Source of the DNA: Eutreptiella sp. 'Long Island Sound 2002'
Taxonomy: Eukaryota; Euglenozoa; Euglenophyceae; Eutreptiales; Eutreptiaceae
Direction: 5' to 3'
DNA: 64,000 nt
NCBI GenBank assembly: GCA_964036045.1
Contig: OZ038380.1
Span: 165,423,872 to 165,487,871 of the forward strand
Shown: piece after piece, positions 36,961 through 47,390 of the stretch
Layout: the number at the start of each line of letters is the position of its first letter
Numbering within the stretch: position 1 is the stretch's first letter
Translations under genes and position numbers: made by a program
The notes under the pieces: generated by a model
Seen by the model: the letters and a program-made list of their open reading frames with translations, nothing else
Database searches by the model: none
What the model was told of the DNA's origin: nothing

Positions 36961-37461
36961 GGTAACCCGACGCATGGCGGCCTGACAACGGCCTCACCGG
37001 CAGGGACCCATTCCTGGGGGCAGGGTCGGGGGGGGGGGGGGTTGGCACAAGGCTTCGGTATCTGATTGTTTGCCTTTGGCGGCGCCTATTGGCCTCTCGC
37101 CGCTGCTCATTCTGACGCTCTGTGGGCCCGAACGTGTTTTGGTTGTGTCAACGGAGCCCCCGGATGACTTGTCCTCTTTGACTACTCCGGGGGTCAGCCG
37201 TCCCGGAGACGGGGCTGTTGCCCGTGCCGTTGACCGAGTGCAGGGGGGGGGGGGGGTTACCCAGAGTTTGGACCCGGGGCCATTGGTTCGGATCCAAGAA
37301 ACAAGTTGTGGAGGACCCGGGCCGCCGGGGTCCGGTCCCGTGGGGCTCAAAGGGCGTTCCTCGGGCGTAGGCGTGTTCGCCCCTCCCCTTGTCCCTGCCC
37401 CATCCCGATCCCCACGGGCGCCCCATCCGCCCTGCACTCAAGGGGCCGAGGCGGGGCATAC

Positions 37462-38377
37462 CGCGCTCCTCCAGGGCAAACCACACCCGCATGCAGTAGG
37501 GGCACCAGGAGTTGGAGTCCCGGTAGAACACCAGAGGCACGTCCTCCGCCCGGGGGGCGCGGGGCGCGGCCCAGGCCAGGCCCGCGGCGCTCACCTCCGC
37601 CCACGAGGGCAGAGAGGCAGCCCCGCCGGCCACCACCGCGGTGGTGGAGGGGGGGCTCCGGGCCCGCCCCCGCCCCGAGGGACGGCTGTCCGACCGCCGC
37701 CTGCGCCCCCGGGGCTCCCGATGGGCCCCGCCCTTGCGTCCCCCCGCCGCCAGCAGCGCGACGCCCCCGTCGGTGGGCAGCGCAGGCGGTGGGGCCCAGA
37801 GCGGGCGGCCCGACAACCGTCGCGGAGGCGGTCGCGCGCGCACGCGCCGCAGGAGGAGGAGCACGGGGACGGCCACGACCGCGAGGAGCGCCGTGGCAGG
37901 CCATGGGGCGGACTGTGCCTCGTGCGCGCGGCCGTGCCCCGCGGAGTCGGGAATCCGGGTGTCGACGGCCGCGGGGGCTGTGCAGGGGGGCCGATGGAGG
38001 GGGCGAGGGCCGCGAAGCCCAGACACGGGCGCGCCAGACCCCGTGGCCGTGATGGGGGGGGCCGCCGTGACGGGCCCCGGCACGCGCCCGCGCGCCACTC
38101 GGAGGTGCGCCGGCGCGGGGGTCCGCAACACGGCCGCGGCCTGCAACACCAACACCCCCCAAACAGCGCCGACCGCCAGCCACTGGCAACGGGTGCCAGT
38201 GGCCGGCCGCTGGAAGTCATCGGGGGCGCCGGGACGGGGCTGGAGCTGGGGTGGCGCCGGGTGGCGGCCCCCGTTGCCGGGGGCCACAAAGGCGGGGCCC
38301 GGGGTCCGCGGCGCATCCATCGGGGGGGGCCGGGGCGCCTGTGCACAAAGAAAAGGCCGTCCCTCGCGTCGCCGCAT
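37462..38377 (-). CDS. GST-like protein, exon 1 (N-terminal extension and CPYC thioredoxin fold)
   Basis: The first exon of a two-exon glutathione S-transferase-like gene encodes about 306 residues if the first Met (38377) is used; Met20 (38320) is an alternative. Residues 1-280 are low-complexity, with two hydrophobic stretches (about 65-83 and 159-177). These could be membrane anchors or parts of an organelle-targeting leader. The GST N-terminal domain starts near residue 280 with PLVFYRDSNSWCPYCMRVWF. CPYC (292-295) places it among Cys-type GSTs and glutaredoxin-like proteins, where the first Cys forms mixed disulphides with glutathione, unlike Ser- or Tyr-type GSTs. The exon ends within a Gly codon at GAGGAGCGCG, followed by the donor GTATG. 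The fold assignment is good. The substrate and location are not known. Confidence 0.8.
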
Positions 38378-41300
38378 CCGTCCCCCTCTTCACCTCCGAA
38401 TGCCGTCGCTCTCGGCGGTTGTTTCGGTTGCGCATTTGCCGAGCAACCGCTGTTCAGTGCGCCCGACGGCAAGAGAAATGGGGCGTGGAACGCAGACCAG
38501 GGGCCCGTGCACTGTGCCAGCCAACCTACGATGCCCTTGACCCCCACCAAAACGCGTCACAATCGGGGGCTCCAATGGGGAGCCCATCGGGGATCAGAGA
38601 TGGCGTGGGGCCTGGCCATCGCTGTGGGGGGTCTGGAATACAGGCAGCGCACATGATGCCACCCAGTGTCAGAACTTCGTTGCAACGGGGGCATTTTGAT
38701 GGTCACATGATGATCTAGGCAGGAGTGCTGTCTGGTACCATCAGTGGGGGCAGGAAGGTGACAATAGCATAGTGGCAGTGGCAGCGAGACCAGGCAGCAG
38801 CTGCGACGACAGCGCGGTGGAGCCATCAGTGATGGCTGGTGGCTGCGGCCGTGGTAGCAGCCGAGAACAGGTCAGCAGTAGTGCCAGCACCGGGACACAC
38901 CAGCAAATGACACCATCAGACATTCCACCATAGCCATGTGGGCCGTTGCATCCTACTGTTGTTGAGGGCAGCCAGGAGGCCCCAAAAGCCTCCTTCAAAA
39001 TCCCCAAAGTTGCTCACCTGCATCAGCAATTTCTGTGTTGGTCTTGGGGCATGCCCCCCTCAGATGATGATATCTGATGGATGTCTTGAAACAACATCGG
39101 GGCCCAGGGAGATATGCAGCCCTTTTTGGTACGCAACGCCCACGTGTCACACGTGACTCGGCCACAGATTGATGCAACCCAAACACTGCTGCACTAAAAT
39201 GCAGTCAACGACGCATAAATTTTGGCGATGGCACAGGCATGGGCGCGCCGCAGGTACCGCAAGGTAAGGGTAGTTTGCTTTAGTGTAGACGGTCCAGGAA
39301 ATGTACTCCTGAACAAAAAAGTTGATTGCACATTGATCCGTGGACACCATCGCTCTCTACATAGGCGAGACTATGGCACCACCACATGTGCACACAGGTG
39401 CTGAGCTCGAGGGCTGGATCTTCAATGAGCAACAAACGACATTTGCATAGCACATCGTCTTGCCCGATCTGGCGCTCAAAGCAGTCTTACACACCACATC
39501 TAGGTTTCGCTTAAACAAGTTCAGCAGATTACCTCCGAAGCCCACAAAGCACACAAGAGCACATGGCATCACAGCTACACCAACACTTTGACGCCCGTAC
39601 GGACCCTTCCTGCAGCCCGCACAACGCTACAAAGCACATTTTCTATTGGATTGGACCAGCAAAAACGATGGTTCCGAAACGAGCCGCAAAATGCGGGTTG
39701 CCGTGTTCGGACAAGCCTGTGTTAGGACAGGGGGGGGGGGGTATGCGTGTGCAGCACTGTGCAGCAGTTCTTCTCACACATCACCATTAGGCCTTCGTGC
39801 TGGTCAAAATATTCGGATGCTCAGCCTATGCCTTAGATCATCCGCGGTTTGGGCCATGGAGCAACGGATACTCAGCTACCGAACGCCCCGTGTCACAGGC
39901 GGCCGGTCACAGCCCATCAATGTTCCGCTGCACTGCAGCCCCTCCAGACCAGTGCTGAATGGTGCCTTGGGTTCGCCCGCAGGCTATCGAATGTTTCGTA
40001 GGCTGGTCTGGGTCAGCTCATCCGGGGGTCCGTTTTGCCATACCGTGTCCATGGTTTGGGGGGAGGGTGTGATTGCTGACCCAGTGCAGCAGAAGAGAAG
40101 ACCACCCACCACCGGGGAAGCATACATCCACAAGGCCAAAACAGCTCATTGAGACAGCAACCTGGCATTTCCAGTGTGAAACTCCATTTGTTTTCACTCA
40201 TCAAGTGAGTTTTTGGACTGAGTAAGAATCTGAGCAGTTCTGTGTTTGGGGACGCAGTGGTTAGTGAGCTTGGCCATCGGGGGAGACGGGTCCAAAATAG
40301 CCTACGTTTCGCACAGCGTGGGCACAGCGCACGGTGCGCCACCCGCGACACACAATCAACATGCAGCCTCTCCTTTGTGAGGACCCTTCAGCTCGGAAGG
40401 GGTGCTCACACAGAGTGTGCAACAACCCCTCATCCAGCAGGGATCTGGAGGGTTTCATTGCACCGTGTGCACATGGTAACATGCACACCCACCGGAAACC
40501 AAGTAAAGAAAACACCCATAAATCATTCCGTAAGTGAACGAAGGTATGTTTTCCAACGCCGACTCTGAGACAAACTCAGCCTCTGTTTCATTCTCGTGGA
40601 GGGTCTGCCGATCATTTGCTTCTTTGGCCCTCTTGGCCTACCCTTCAGGCGATCCGGTCACAACAAGAATCTTCCATTGCACTCCTACGGTTCAATAGTT
40701 CAAGTATTGGGCCAATATTGCAAAGCATGGTCCATGGGGGAGTCCCGGTGCCCATCGTGCCGATGCATGTTGTCCTTTTTGATGAACCGGCCATGGTTTG
40801 GCAACAATAATCTCTGAAACATGTGCTCCTATAAGTTACAACATATCCTTCCCTGTCCATGATAGGGATCATCAAAACGTAGAGGACACCCCCTGTATCT
40901 CCTCCCTTTTTGGGTGTGGTAGCACTGTGCCGTTGCAGTAGCTGGGCGCCATGCATGATGCTCACTCGGGATCGCTTGCTGGGATTATGGTAGTCACGTT
41001 CCCCTGCCAATCTGTGACACTCTTCTGGACTCTTTCCACATCTTGCGGTCTCCTACACAACCTCCTCACTGGGTGTGTGCTGCCCAATATCTAAATCCAA
41101 TCATTCTACACCTCTGTTCACACTTCAGAAATGTGCTCAGACTCCGCCCCTCGCGGCCTTTCCTTCCTCACAACATCCCCACTCACACCCCTCAGAGTGG
41201 GTACCACGGGGTCACCCGGGTCGCCAAAACCGCCAACATATGAAAAATGGCTAAAAACTGCATAAACTGAACAAGCGCTCGCCCCACTCCGCCCCATACA

Positions 41301-41740
41301 AACCCCATGGAGTCGGGACCCGGAAACACTTTTTCAGCTCAAAATCGAAAAAAACCAAAAGATTCATGATTTTCGACACAAAAAAAGGGGGGGTCATTTT
41401 TTGGACATTTTAGCCCCCCCCCCCACCCCCCCCCCTCCCTCAAAACCTCAAAAAAGTGGGTTTCAAGTGGGGGGGGTTTGGGGGGGTCCGGACAAAAAAC
41501 CCATTGGGGGATGCGTTTATTGGACAAATTAATGATTTCACAAGGGCTTAAACTAACAATTCAACCCCTTGGGGTAGGATGCGCGAATAGGCCCAAAAAG
41601 GCCCAAAATGGGGGGTATGTGGCGTTTTCCCCTATAAACGCCTGCCTGGCTTTGATCTAACAACCTCTGCGAGGTGATTTTGGCAATCTTGCAGGTGTCA
41701 CTAAACAGCCTTATCCAGCGTGAAAACGGCTAAGTCCTCA
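38378..41740. other. No recognisable gene
   Basis: Both strands have only short ORFs (60-170 codons) without a domain I recognise. The stretch is mixed in composition, with a G-run near 39730 and a homopolymer-rich patch at 41390-41500. That patch has a C-run, a G-run and the words ACAAAAAAC and CATTGGGGGAT. Similar words recur near 47590-47640, which may be a dispersed repeat. Confidence 0.55.
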
Positions 41741-42233
41741 CTAGCAAGGGCCCATAGGGGGGCCACAATGGGTTAGGTTTGCTTCTCCGCAATTAGCTCC
41801 AACCGCGCCTGCCACCACGGTCTTCATTGCTCTCAGTTCAGAGTGCCATCTCGTGTTCATTGAGTTCTCTGTCGATTGTTCTTCGGCTGGGTCTGGGTGC
41901 AAGGTCCCTTCCTCCATCTTCCACAGATCGGGTTTGCTGTCGCACATGGTGCTGTGGGTCTGCAAACATTCGGCCAGGCTCACGCCGTATGCCTGGTCGA
42001 TCGGCGTATGGGCCGTTCCTCTACCGGGTCCGTGGCGTTTATGCAGGTCAGGGGTCAACAGTGGGAGGGCATTTGCTGCTGCTGGCCCCACTCGGCCATG
42101 CCGTCCCCTGCGTTGTGTTTGGACCTTGGGCCTAAAGGCCTAGTGGGTTCAGGGAACATGCAAAGTTAGTGCTGGACATACAAGAGGAGGAGGTGGTTGG
42201 TGTGTGTGTTGGTGTGTTCAAACAGGGAAAAGC
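41741..42233. other. Region downstream of the LINE RNase H, no recognised gene
   Basis: This 490-bp stretch follows the RNase H frame on the minus strand and may contain the LINE 3' tail. A 116-codon minus-strand frame (42091-41741) has no domain I recognise. I see no clear poly-A or simple-repeat tail, so the 3' end of the LINE cannot be set. Confidence 0.4.
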
Positions 42234-43304
42234 TCACGCTCCGGTGTAGGGTAGTCGGAAGTGACGGTGACCGTGGCCTCCCCATCGGAGGAGGCTGGGG
42301 TGAGGAACAGTATCCTCTGTGGCGACCGGTTTGGGGTCGTGGGCCGTGGGATTGCTTGGGACCGCCACTGTGTGGGTGGGGTGCCGCTGTTGACCGAGGG
42401 GGGTGGTCGGCAGGAGGGGGGGGTTGTAAATTTCCGCAAACGGGGACCGTGATACGGCCCTGGACCTCCACTGTGAGGTGGGGGTCTTCCTTCCTGTGGA
42501 TGGCGGGGGTCTGAGGGAGGGCGGGGTACAGATCTCGATGTCTTGCAGTGGTGTGGCATTCCGCGCAGGGGTGCTCCTGCAGCCTCGCTTGGGAGGGGGG
42601 GTGTCCTCTGCGTGTATTTGTGGGGTACCTGCCATCAGGGCCTTGGGTGTGGAGAGCGAGGGGTGCTGATGGGGTTGGACAAGGGAGGGGGAGTTTGCAT
42701 GCAAAGGTGTGCCGTGCAGCCCCATTGTCTCCTCTGCCGCCCAGAGGGAGGGGTGCTCGACATCTGTTTCTATATCGGATTCTGGTTCTGTGATGTGCTG
42801 GTCCACTCGTGCTCGGGAAACAGTGATGTGGCCTCTCAGCAGGGGGGATTTTCGGCGGCCCATGTCAGCAAGCAAATCTGCATTTTCGTTGCCTATCACT
42901 CCTATGTGGGAGGGGACATGGAGCCATTGTACTTGGGCCCCTGGTTCCTCAATCGCGGCCAGTATCTGAGACCAGAGGTCGACATGACTGGCCGGTCCTC
43001 CCGACCCCTGCCAGTCATGCCTCCGCCATTTTTGAGCCTTGCCGGTGGCTCCTCGGACCACCAGCAGGGAGTCGGAACAGATGAGCGTGTGCTTGTGCCG
43101 GTTGCGGTGCAGTGCGGCGTGCAGTGCTGCCCTCAGTTCCCCCCGGTTGTTTGTCTGGCGCTCTGACGGGGGTAGGGGTTCTACCACATCCCTGGAGTCA
43201 CCGTAGTAGACTCCATATCCTCCCACTCGCCCTGCTTCTGGATGCAGTTCCGAGGAGCCATCAATGTACACAATGTCCCACCCGGCTTGCCGATATTGCT
43301 CCAC
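42234..43304 (-). pseudogene. LINE RNase H domain
   Basis: RNase H1-type fold with all four acidic positions visible: DIVYIDGSS (Asp), NNRGELRAAL (Glu), LICSDSLLVV (Asp) and IGNENADLLAD (Asp). HVPSHIGVIGN is the characteristic loop before the last Asp. The role in the element is removal of the RNA template after reverse transcription. A long Pro/Ser/Thr-rich tail of about 170 residues with internal similarity (QWRSRAV, QWRSQAI) follows. The domain itself looks intact, but the parent ORF is broken upstream. Confidence 0.88.
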
Positions 43305-43319
43305 CTGTTCGTTGTGTGC

Positions 43320-44009
43320 CTAGACCAATTGCTGTGCTTGAAGTTCCTTTTTGCGTTTCTTTCTGTTCGGTTTTCTCAGCTGGGGGGGGGTCCTGGATCC
43401 CAGTCCCTGGACTCTCGGGTGTATCAGCTGGCCTGTTTCTTTGAGTTGAGACACCGCTGCATGGAGCAGTCGCACCTCTTGGGCTGGCATGGTGGCTTCT
43501 GGGTGTTGCGCCCACTGTTGAAGGACGCGGAGCCAGCAGGCCAGGAAAATGTCCCATGTTGGAGGGGTTGATTTGAACTTAACCAGGTTACGCAACCTCC
43601 ATGAGGCACGGACAACGGTCCAGTATACCAGCCCCAATGGTGATTGCAGTGAGAGGACGGGGAGGTCCCAGAGCAGGACCACAGGGTCCGCTTCTTGGGT
43701 GTCATCGAAGATCGCTGGCCCTATACACTGGCGTGCAATGTGGAAGGCTGGGGGGAGGAATTTGCATGTGGTTTGTGCGTGGATGCTCGTCTCCAGCTGG
43801 CCGCAAACAGGGCAGGTGGTGGCCTGGGGGAGCCAATTCTCGAGTCTCTGTCCCACTGGCAGTTTTTTCCACAGCGCTGTTCGAATGAATGTGATGTCGC
43901 CCACAGGTAACTTCAACTGTGCGAGTGCGGTCCATGTCTCTGGTGTTTGACGCGGGGCGGGGGGGGATCTTGGGACATCAAGTAACGGAGCATGACCCGG
44001 GTATTCCAT
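43320..44009 (-). pseudogene. LINE post-RT zinc-finger segment
   Basis: About 230 codons include TTCPVCGQLETSIHAQTTCKF, a CX2C...HX4C cluster like the nucleic-acid-binding finger that follows RT in many plant and algal LINEs. The C-terminal end is basic (KPNRKKRKKE). The frame ends at a TAG (43320-43322) that is in phase with the RNase H frame, so the two were probably one protein. Confidence 0.75.
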
Positions 44010-44844
44010 TTGGTCCGAAAAAAGCTGGGAGGGTTTCCTGTGGAGGGGTGCCTGTTGGTGCTTCGAAGGGCGCAGCCAGTGCTGCCTGGTACACTGGCGC
44101 CCACGCGGGGGGTAGTGTATGTTGCAATTGGTGTGTGGGCAGCCCTATCTTGGTGATGTCTTGGCGAATGAGGCGGGGGCAGTAGTATGTGTTGGCGTGG
44201 GTGTCCCTAAAGAGGACAGAATGCCAGGGGGAGAGGGGGGGGGCTTGCAGAGCATTTGGACGAATCGCTGGTGCTGTTTTCCTCAGCAGGGAAAAGGCCT
44301 TGCAGCCGGTGCCCAGCAGGGGGTATGTGGCCCATGGAATGGGTCCCAACTGGAGCCAGGGCAGGTTGTCTAGTGTGGCCGAGATGCCAAATCTTTGTGT
44401 CCATTGTTGGAAGTGCAATTGCGAAAGATTTGGGACTGGAGGGGGGGTGTGGCGGGACAGGACGAAATGCGCGGCATGTTGCCACAGGAGGTATGTACGT
44501 GGCTGTGGGAGGAGGTAGCCTCCCTCCTTGGGGGGGAGTTCCATGATGGGCAGTGTCAGGCCCCAGCTGCTAAGGCGCAGCGCTGTGCGATATACATTCG
44601 CCAATTTGGCGCAAACCTCTTCTGTTGGGAAGTAAGAACGTGCTGCAAAAATGATTACAGGAATGATCCATTGTTGGAGCAGGGCCACACGCTCTGGGAG
44701 CGACAAGGGCAGGTGGGCCGCAAAGATGGCTCTGGCCTGCATACGGGCGAGGAGAGGGGCATATGCTTCCTCTGGGGATACATGGCCCAGTTGTATTCCC
44801 AGGTATCAGACCGACTCTTTGATATTTACCCCAAGGGGGAATCT
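43978..44844 (-). pseudogene. LINE reverse transcriptase thumb and downstream region
   Basis: After the insertion the frame resumes in the same phase. After a TGA at 44806-44808 it reads YLGIQLGHVSPEEAYAPLL, the usual LINE sequence at the palm-thumb junction, where a Lys or Arg normally precedes YLG. The following 250 residues (LPLSLPERVALLQQWIIPVI and ELPPKEGGYLLP) fit the LINE thumb and connector. The frame ends at 43978, and the next piece overlaps it by about 30 bp in another phase. Confidence 0.82.
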
Positions 44845-44864
44845 TTGCACTGCGCGCGCACTGC
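44845..44864. repeat. 20-bp direct repeat, left copy
   Basis: The plus-strand sequence TTGCACTGCGCGCGCACTGC is identical to 45566-45585. The two copies bracket the insertion and behave as a target-site duplication. The neighbouring bases 44865-44880 contain further CGCGCACTGC-like words. Confidence 0.8.
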
Positions 44865-45585
44865 ACGCGCACTGCGCGCTACTTTTAGACTATGTTCCCC
44901 CCGAAGAGCCCCCAAGCACACCCCTTGGAAACGCCCTTAGAATTAGGTGACCCAAACTGCCCCAGCTCAAGAAAGTTGCAAACTACCTTCCCTTAACATA
45001 ACACACACATGTTCCTTACGATGCCCCACTGCCACATGCGTGGTTTCGGTTGTGAGGAAGGGGCTCTCTCCTTTCCCTTGCGGTTCGAATCGGATTGGGG
45101 TTGAGATTGTGTAGCCACGGGGGGTTGCGAGGACTGAGAGGGTTGAGAGAGACTGGAGCTGGACGAAGCCACATCGGCCCGAGGGGGCGCAGCAACACAA
45201 AAAGCATCCAGTGTGCGTTGCCGCTTTTCTAGGAACTGCTGCGCATGTTTTGCTTGTTTCTTGGCCTCTCTCTCTCTTTTCTCACGGCGCAAACGGTCAA
45301 TCGCAGGCTGCAGTGTTGGCGCTTCACTGCCGCCTTCAGAGAATGGTTGGCCATCAAGCCCATCCTGGATGATTACACTTTCTTCATCCCTTGGTAAGTG
45401 GTTACCCTTGCCGAACCGCAAGATCTGCTCAATCACCTTTGGCACACCCAAACAAAGGGGGACAGAATCAGAAGTCAAAACCTCCGCTAGAGGTCACCAT
45501 GATGCCCCTAGGGGCCCCTAGTATCTCAAAGTATGGGTCTCTAGTACGGCCGGACGCCCAAATAGTTGCACTGCGCGCGCACTGC
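44865..45585 (-). mobile_element. 721-bp insertion nested in the LINE RT
   Basis: Removing 721 bp, which leaves one copy of a 20-bp direct repeat, rejoins the LINE RT in a single frame. The insert carries a 161-codon minus-strand frame (45478-44993) that is rich in charged residues (RLRREKREREAKKQAKHAQQ), then Ser/Gln-rich. I do not recognise this frame. I see no clear terminal inverted repeats and no poly-A tail, so the class of element is unknown. Confidence 0.75.
45566..45585. repeat. 20-bp direct repeat, right copy
   Basis: Perfect match to 44845-44864 in the same orientation. The flanking bases differ on both sides, so the repeat is exactly 20 bp. Confidence 0.8.
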
Positions 45586-46148
45586 GCTTAAGGCTCCCCC
45601 CAAGTCCGAGGAGCAGGTTTCTGTGCTTTTCAATCCATACTCCTTTGAGGATGAAGGCCGATTTCTTGTGGTTCAGTTTCAGACCTACATGCTCACCGTA
45701 TATTTTGAGGACCTCAAAGACTCGAGCCACCCGCTTGGTGGCTAGGGGTGCTGGGAGTGGTATGTACAATAACAAATCATCGGCATAGAACAATACCTTT
45801 ATGTGGGGGCTCAGTTTCTGTATCATCGGAACGAGTATAGAACAGGCCATGGCAAAGAGTGCAGGGGACAGTGGGTCCCCTTGACGGACGCCAGATTGGG
45901 GGTGCAGGAGGACGGATGGCACTATTCCCTTCCCAACTCCAAATGCAAAGGGGGAGGTGAGCATGGAGAGTAGGAGAGCAATCATTGGCACTGGGAGGCC
46001 AAGATACAGAAAGAATGCTCGAAAATAATTATGATGAATGGAGTCAAAAGCTTTCGAGAAGTCTATGGAGACGAACAGCCCTTCTTCCATCGCCTCCCAA
46101 TGCCCCTCTCGCCTCCCACACGTGATAAAAAATAAATTGGTTTTTCAT
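45586..46148 (-). pseudogene. LINE reverse transcriptase palm domain
   Basis: This frame holds the RT core: GLFVSIDFSKAFDSIHHNYF with the first catalytic Asp, SGVRQGDPLSPALFA, and FYADDLLLYI with the YADD catalytic pair, then LKLNHKKSAFIL. It connects to the upstream piece through a one-base shift near 46115-46135. It is cut at 45586 by the 721-bp insertion, so the reading frame continues at 44844. All catalytic Asp residues are present. Confidence 0.9.
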
Positions 46149-46256
46149 AAATCCTTTTTGCTCTGGTGGTGTGACATGCAATATTAAATCTTGCAACATG
46201 AGGTACAGGGCCATTGAGACCCATTTGAATAAAACATTCTGCAGACATAACGGTCT

Positions 46257-47390
46257 TCAATCTGTAACTGAGATGGATCCTTTTTCCTTTGGTATGGGGG
46301 CCAAGATCGCTGTGGCCCATTTTTCTGAGATCTTACCTTGGGCGAGGAATTGCTGGATCATCTCAGTCATTTTGGGGACTAAGATGGACGGGAATGCCAT
46401 GAGTGCCTCAGCGGGCAGGCCATCTGGTCCCGGGGACGAGCCCCGTTTTAACTTCTCTGGGGCAGTGAGGACCAGTTCCTCTGTGAGTGGTTTGATTAGG
46501 AGTTTGGCAGCTCCTTTCATGGTTGGTTTGAGGGGCAGGGTACTCAGGAAGGCCAGGCAGTCAGGGACAGTCTTGGTGCCTGGCGCCATTACCTCCGACC
46601 AAAAGGTTCGGAGCTCTTGCGCAATGGCGGTGGGATCCGTTAGACGAACCCCTGCCTTGTTCCGGAGTGCAGTCAGCTTTCGCCTGTGCTGTAACTCCCT
46701 GATCAGTCTGGTGATTTCTTGTTTGCGCTGCGAAGGTGTTTGTTGGGGTGTAGGTTCGTCTTGCAGTGCTTCTTTGAGCTTATCCATGATTTTCTCCTCT
46801 CCCTTTGCATGCTGCTCGCTCTCCGCGTATGCAACGATCATGTTGTATGCATGGGTTGGGTTTTGGGGGGTCAGGCCTTTGTCCCTCAGAACGTTACGCG
46901 CCTCGGCCGTGATGTGAGTGGTAGAACAGTCATTCAGGAGTGCTTGCGCCTGTGTTGTGCCCGTGGCTTTGGACTGTCGCTCAAAAGCGATGGCTGTCCT
47001 TGTGATTGTGGACAGTGCTTGCTCCCACCACTCTTCCCCTTGCCCCGGCAACGCCTGGAGTCTGTGTGCCAGCGTGTGGGTGGTGTGTTCATCTTTGAGG
47101 AAGCTAAGGGGGATGCGTTTCCTGGGGGTTAGGGAATGTGTGTCTGCGGGGGAGATGGTGGCAATGACTGCTCTGTGATCACTGCCTGCTGCCTTTCGTG
47201 TGTAACATCGGGTGAGGGCATTGCACATGTGCTGGGATACATGAACCTTGTCAATGCGTCTTCTGTGTGGTGTGGCGTTGGGCTCTCCGTCTCGCTGTTC
47301 TGTGTGGAATCCCCAGGTCCATCCTTTTGCCCTTCGGTGGTCGTCCGTTTGGTTCCATGATTTATGCACGATATCACAGGCGGGCGACCG
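46257..47390 (-). pseudogene. LINE endonuclease C-terminus and RT N-terminus
   Basis: The frame opens with the end of an APE-type endonuclease. GWTWGFHTEQ and RIDKVHVSQHM correspond to the WxW and RIDxVxxS segments, and GSDHRAVI contains the catalytic SDH motif that closes the domain. It is followed by a helical linker and the RT entry motifs SSPGPDGLPAEAL and WATAILAPIPKEKG. The frame then meets a TGA where LINEs have D-[WY]-R-P. The codon after it restarts RPLCLQN, and PEQKGFMKNQFI follows in the same frame, so the stop is a point change. The N-terminal half of the endonuclease is missing. Confidence 0.85.

Larger units (their letters stand above)
35498..37461 (-). other. GST gene intron (1,964 bp, GT-AG)
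   Basis: The donor is GT at 37461-37460 (GCGCG before GTATGCC) and the acceptor is AG at 35499-35498 (GGCGCTGCAG before GTTTGCGG). Both lie exactly where the two halves of the GST fold join in phase. The intron contains the hexamer array 35548-36392, three diverged copies of a longer repeat (36467-36960) and G-runs near 37030 and 37245. Confidence 0.8.
42234..47390 (-). mobile_element. Degenerate, 5'-truncated LINE (non-LTR retrotransposon)
   Basis: Read on the minus strand, the order is: C-terminal part of an apurinic-type endonuclease, reverse transcriptase, a post-RT Cys/His zinc finger, then RNase H. This is the ORF2 architecture of RNase-H-bearing LINE clades such as I or L1-like elements. 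The 5' end stops inside the endonuclease at about 47390, which is typical 5' truncation. In-frame stops at 46257-46259 (TGA), 44806-44808 (TGA) and 43320-43322 (TAG), a frameshift near 46120 and another near 44000 show decay. A 721-bp insertion interrupts the RT. The individual coding pieces are listed separately. Confidence 0.92.

Noticed and set aside
44806-46259. Reassignment of TGA to Trp, because one LINE stop lies where Trp is expected
   Set aside because: The second TGA is at a Lys/Arg position and a TAG is also present. The reductase gene uses TGG for Trp and ends at TGA, so the standard code fits.
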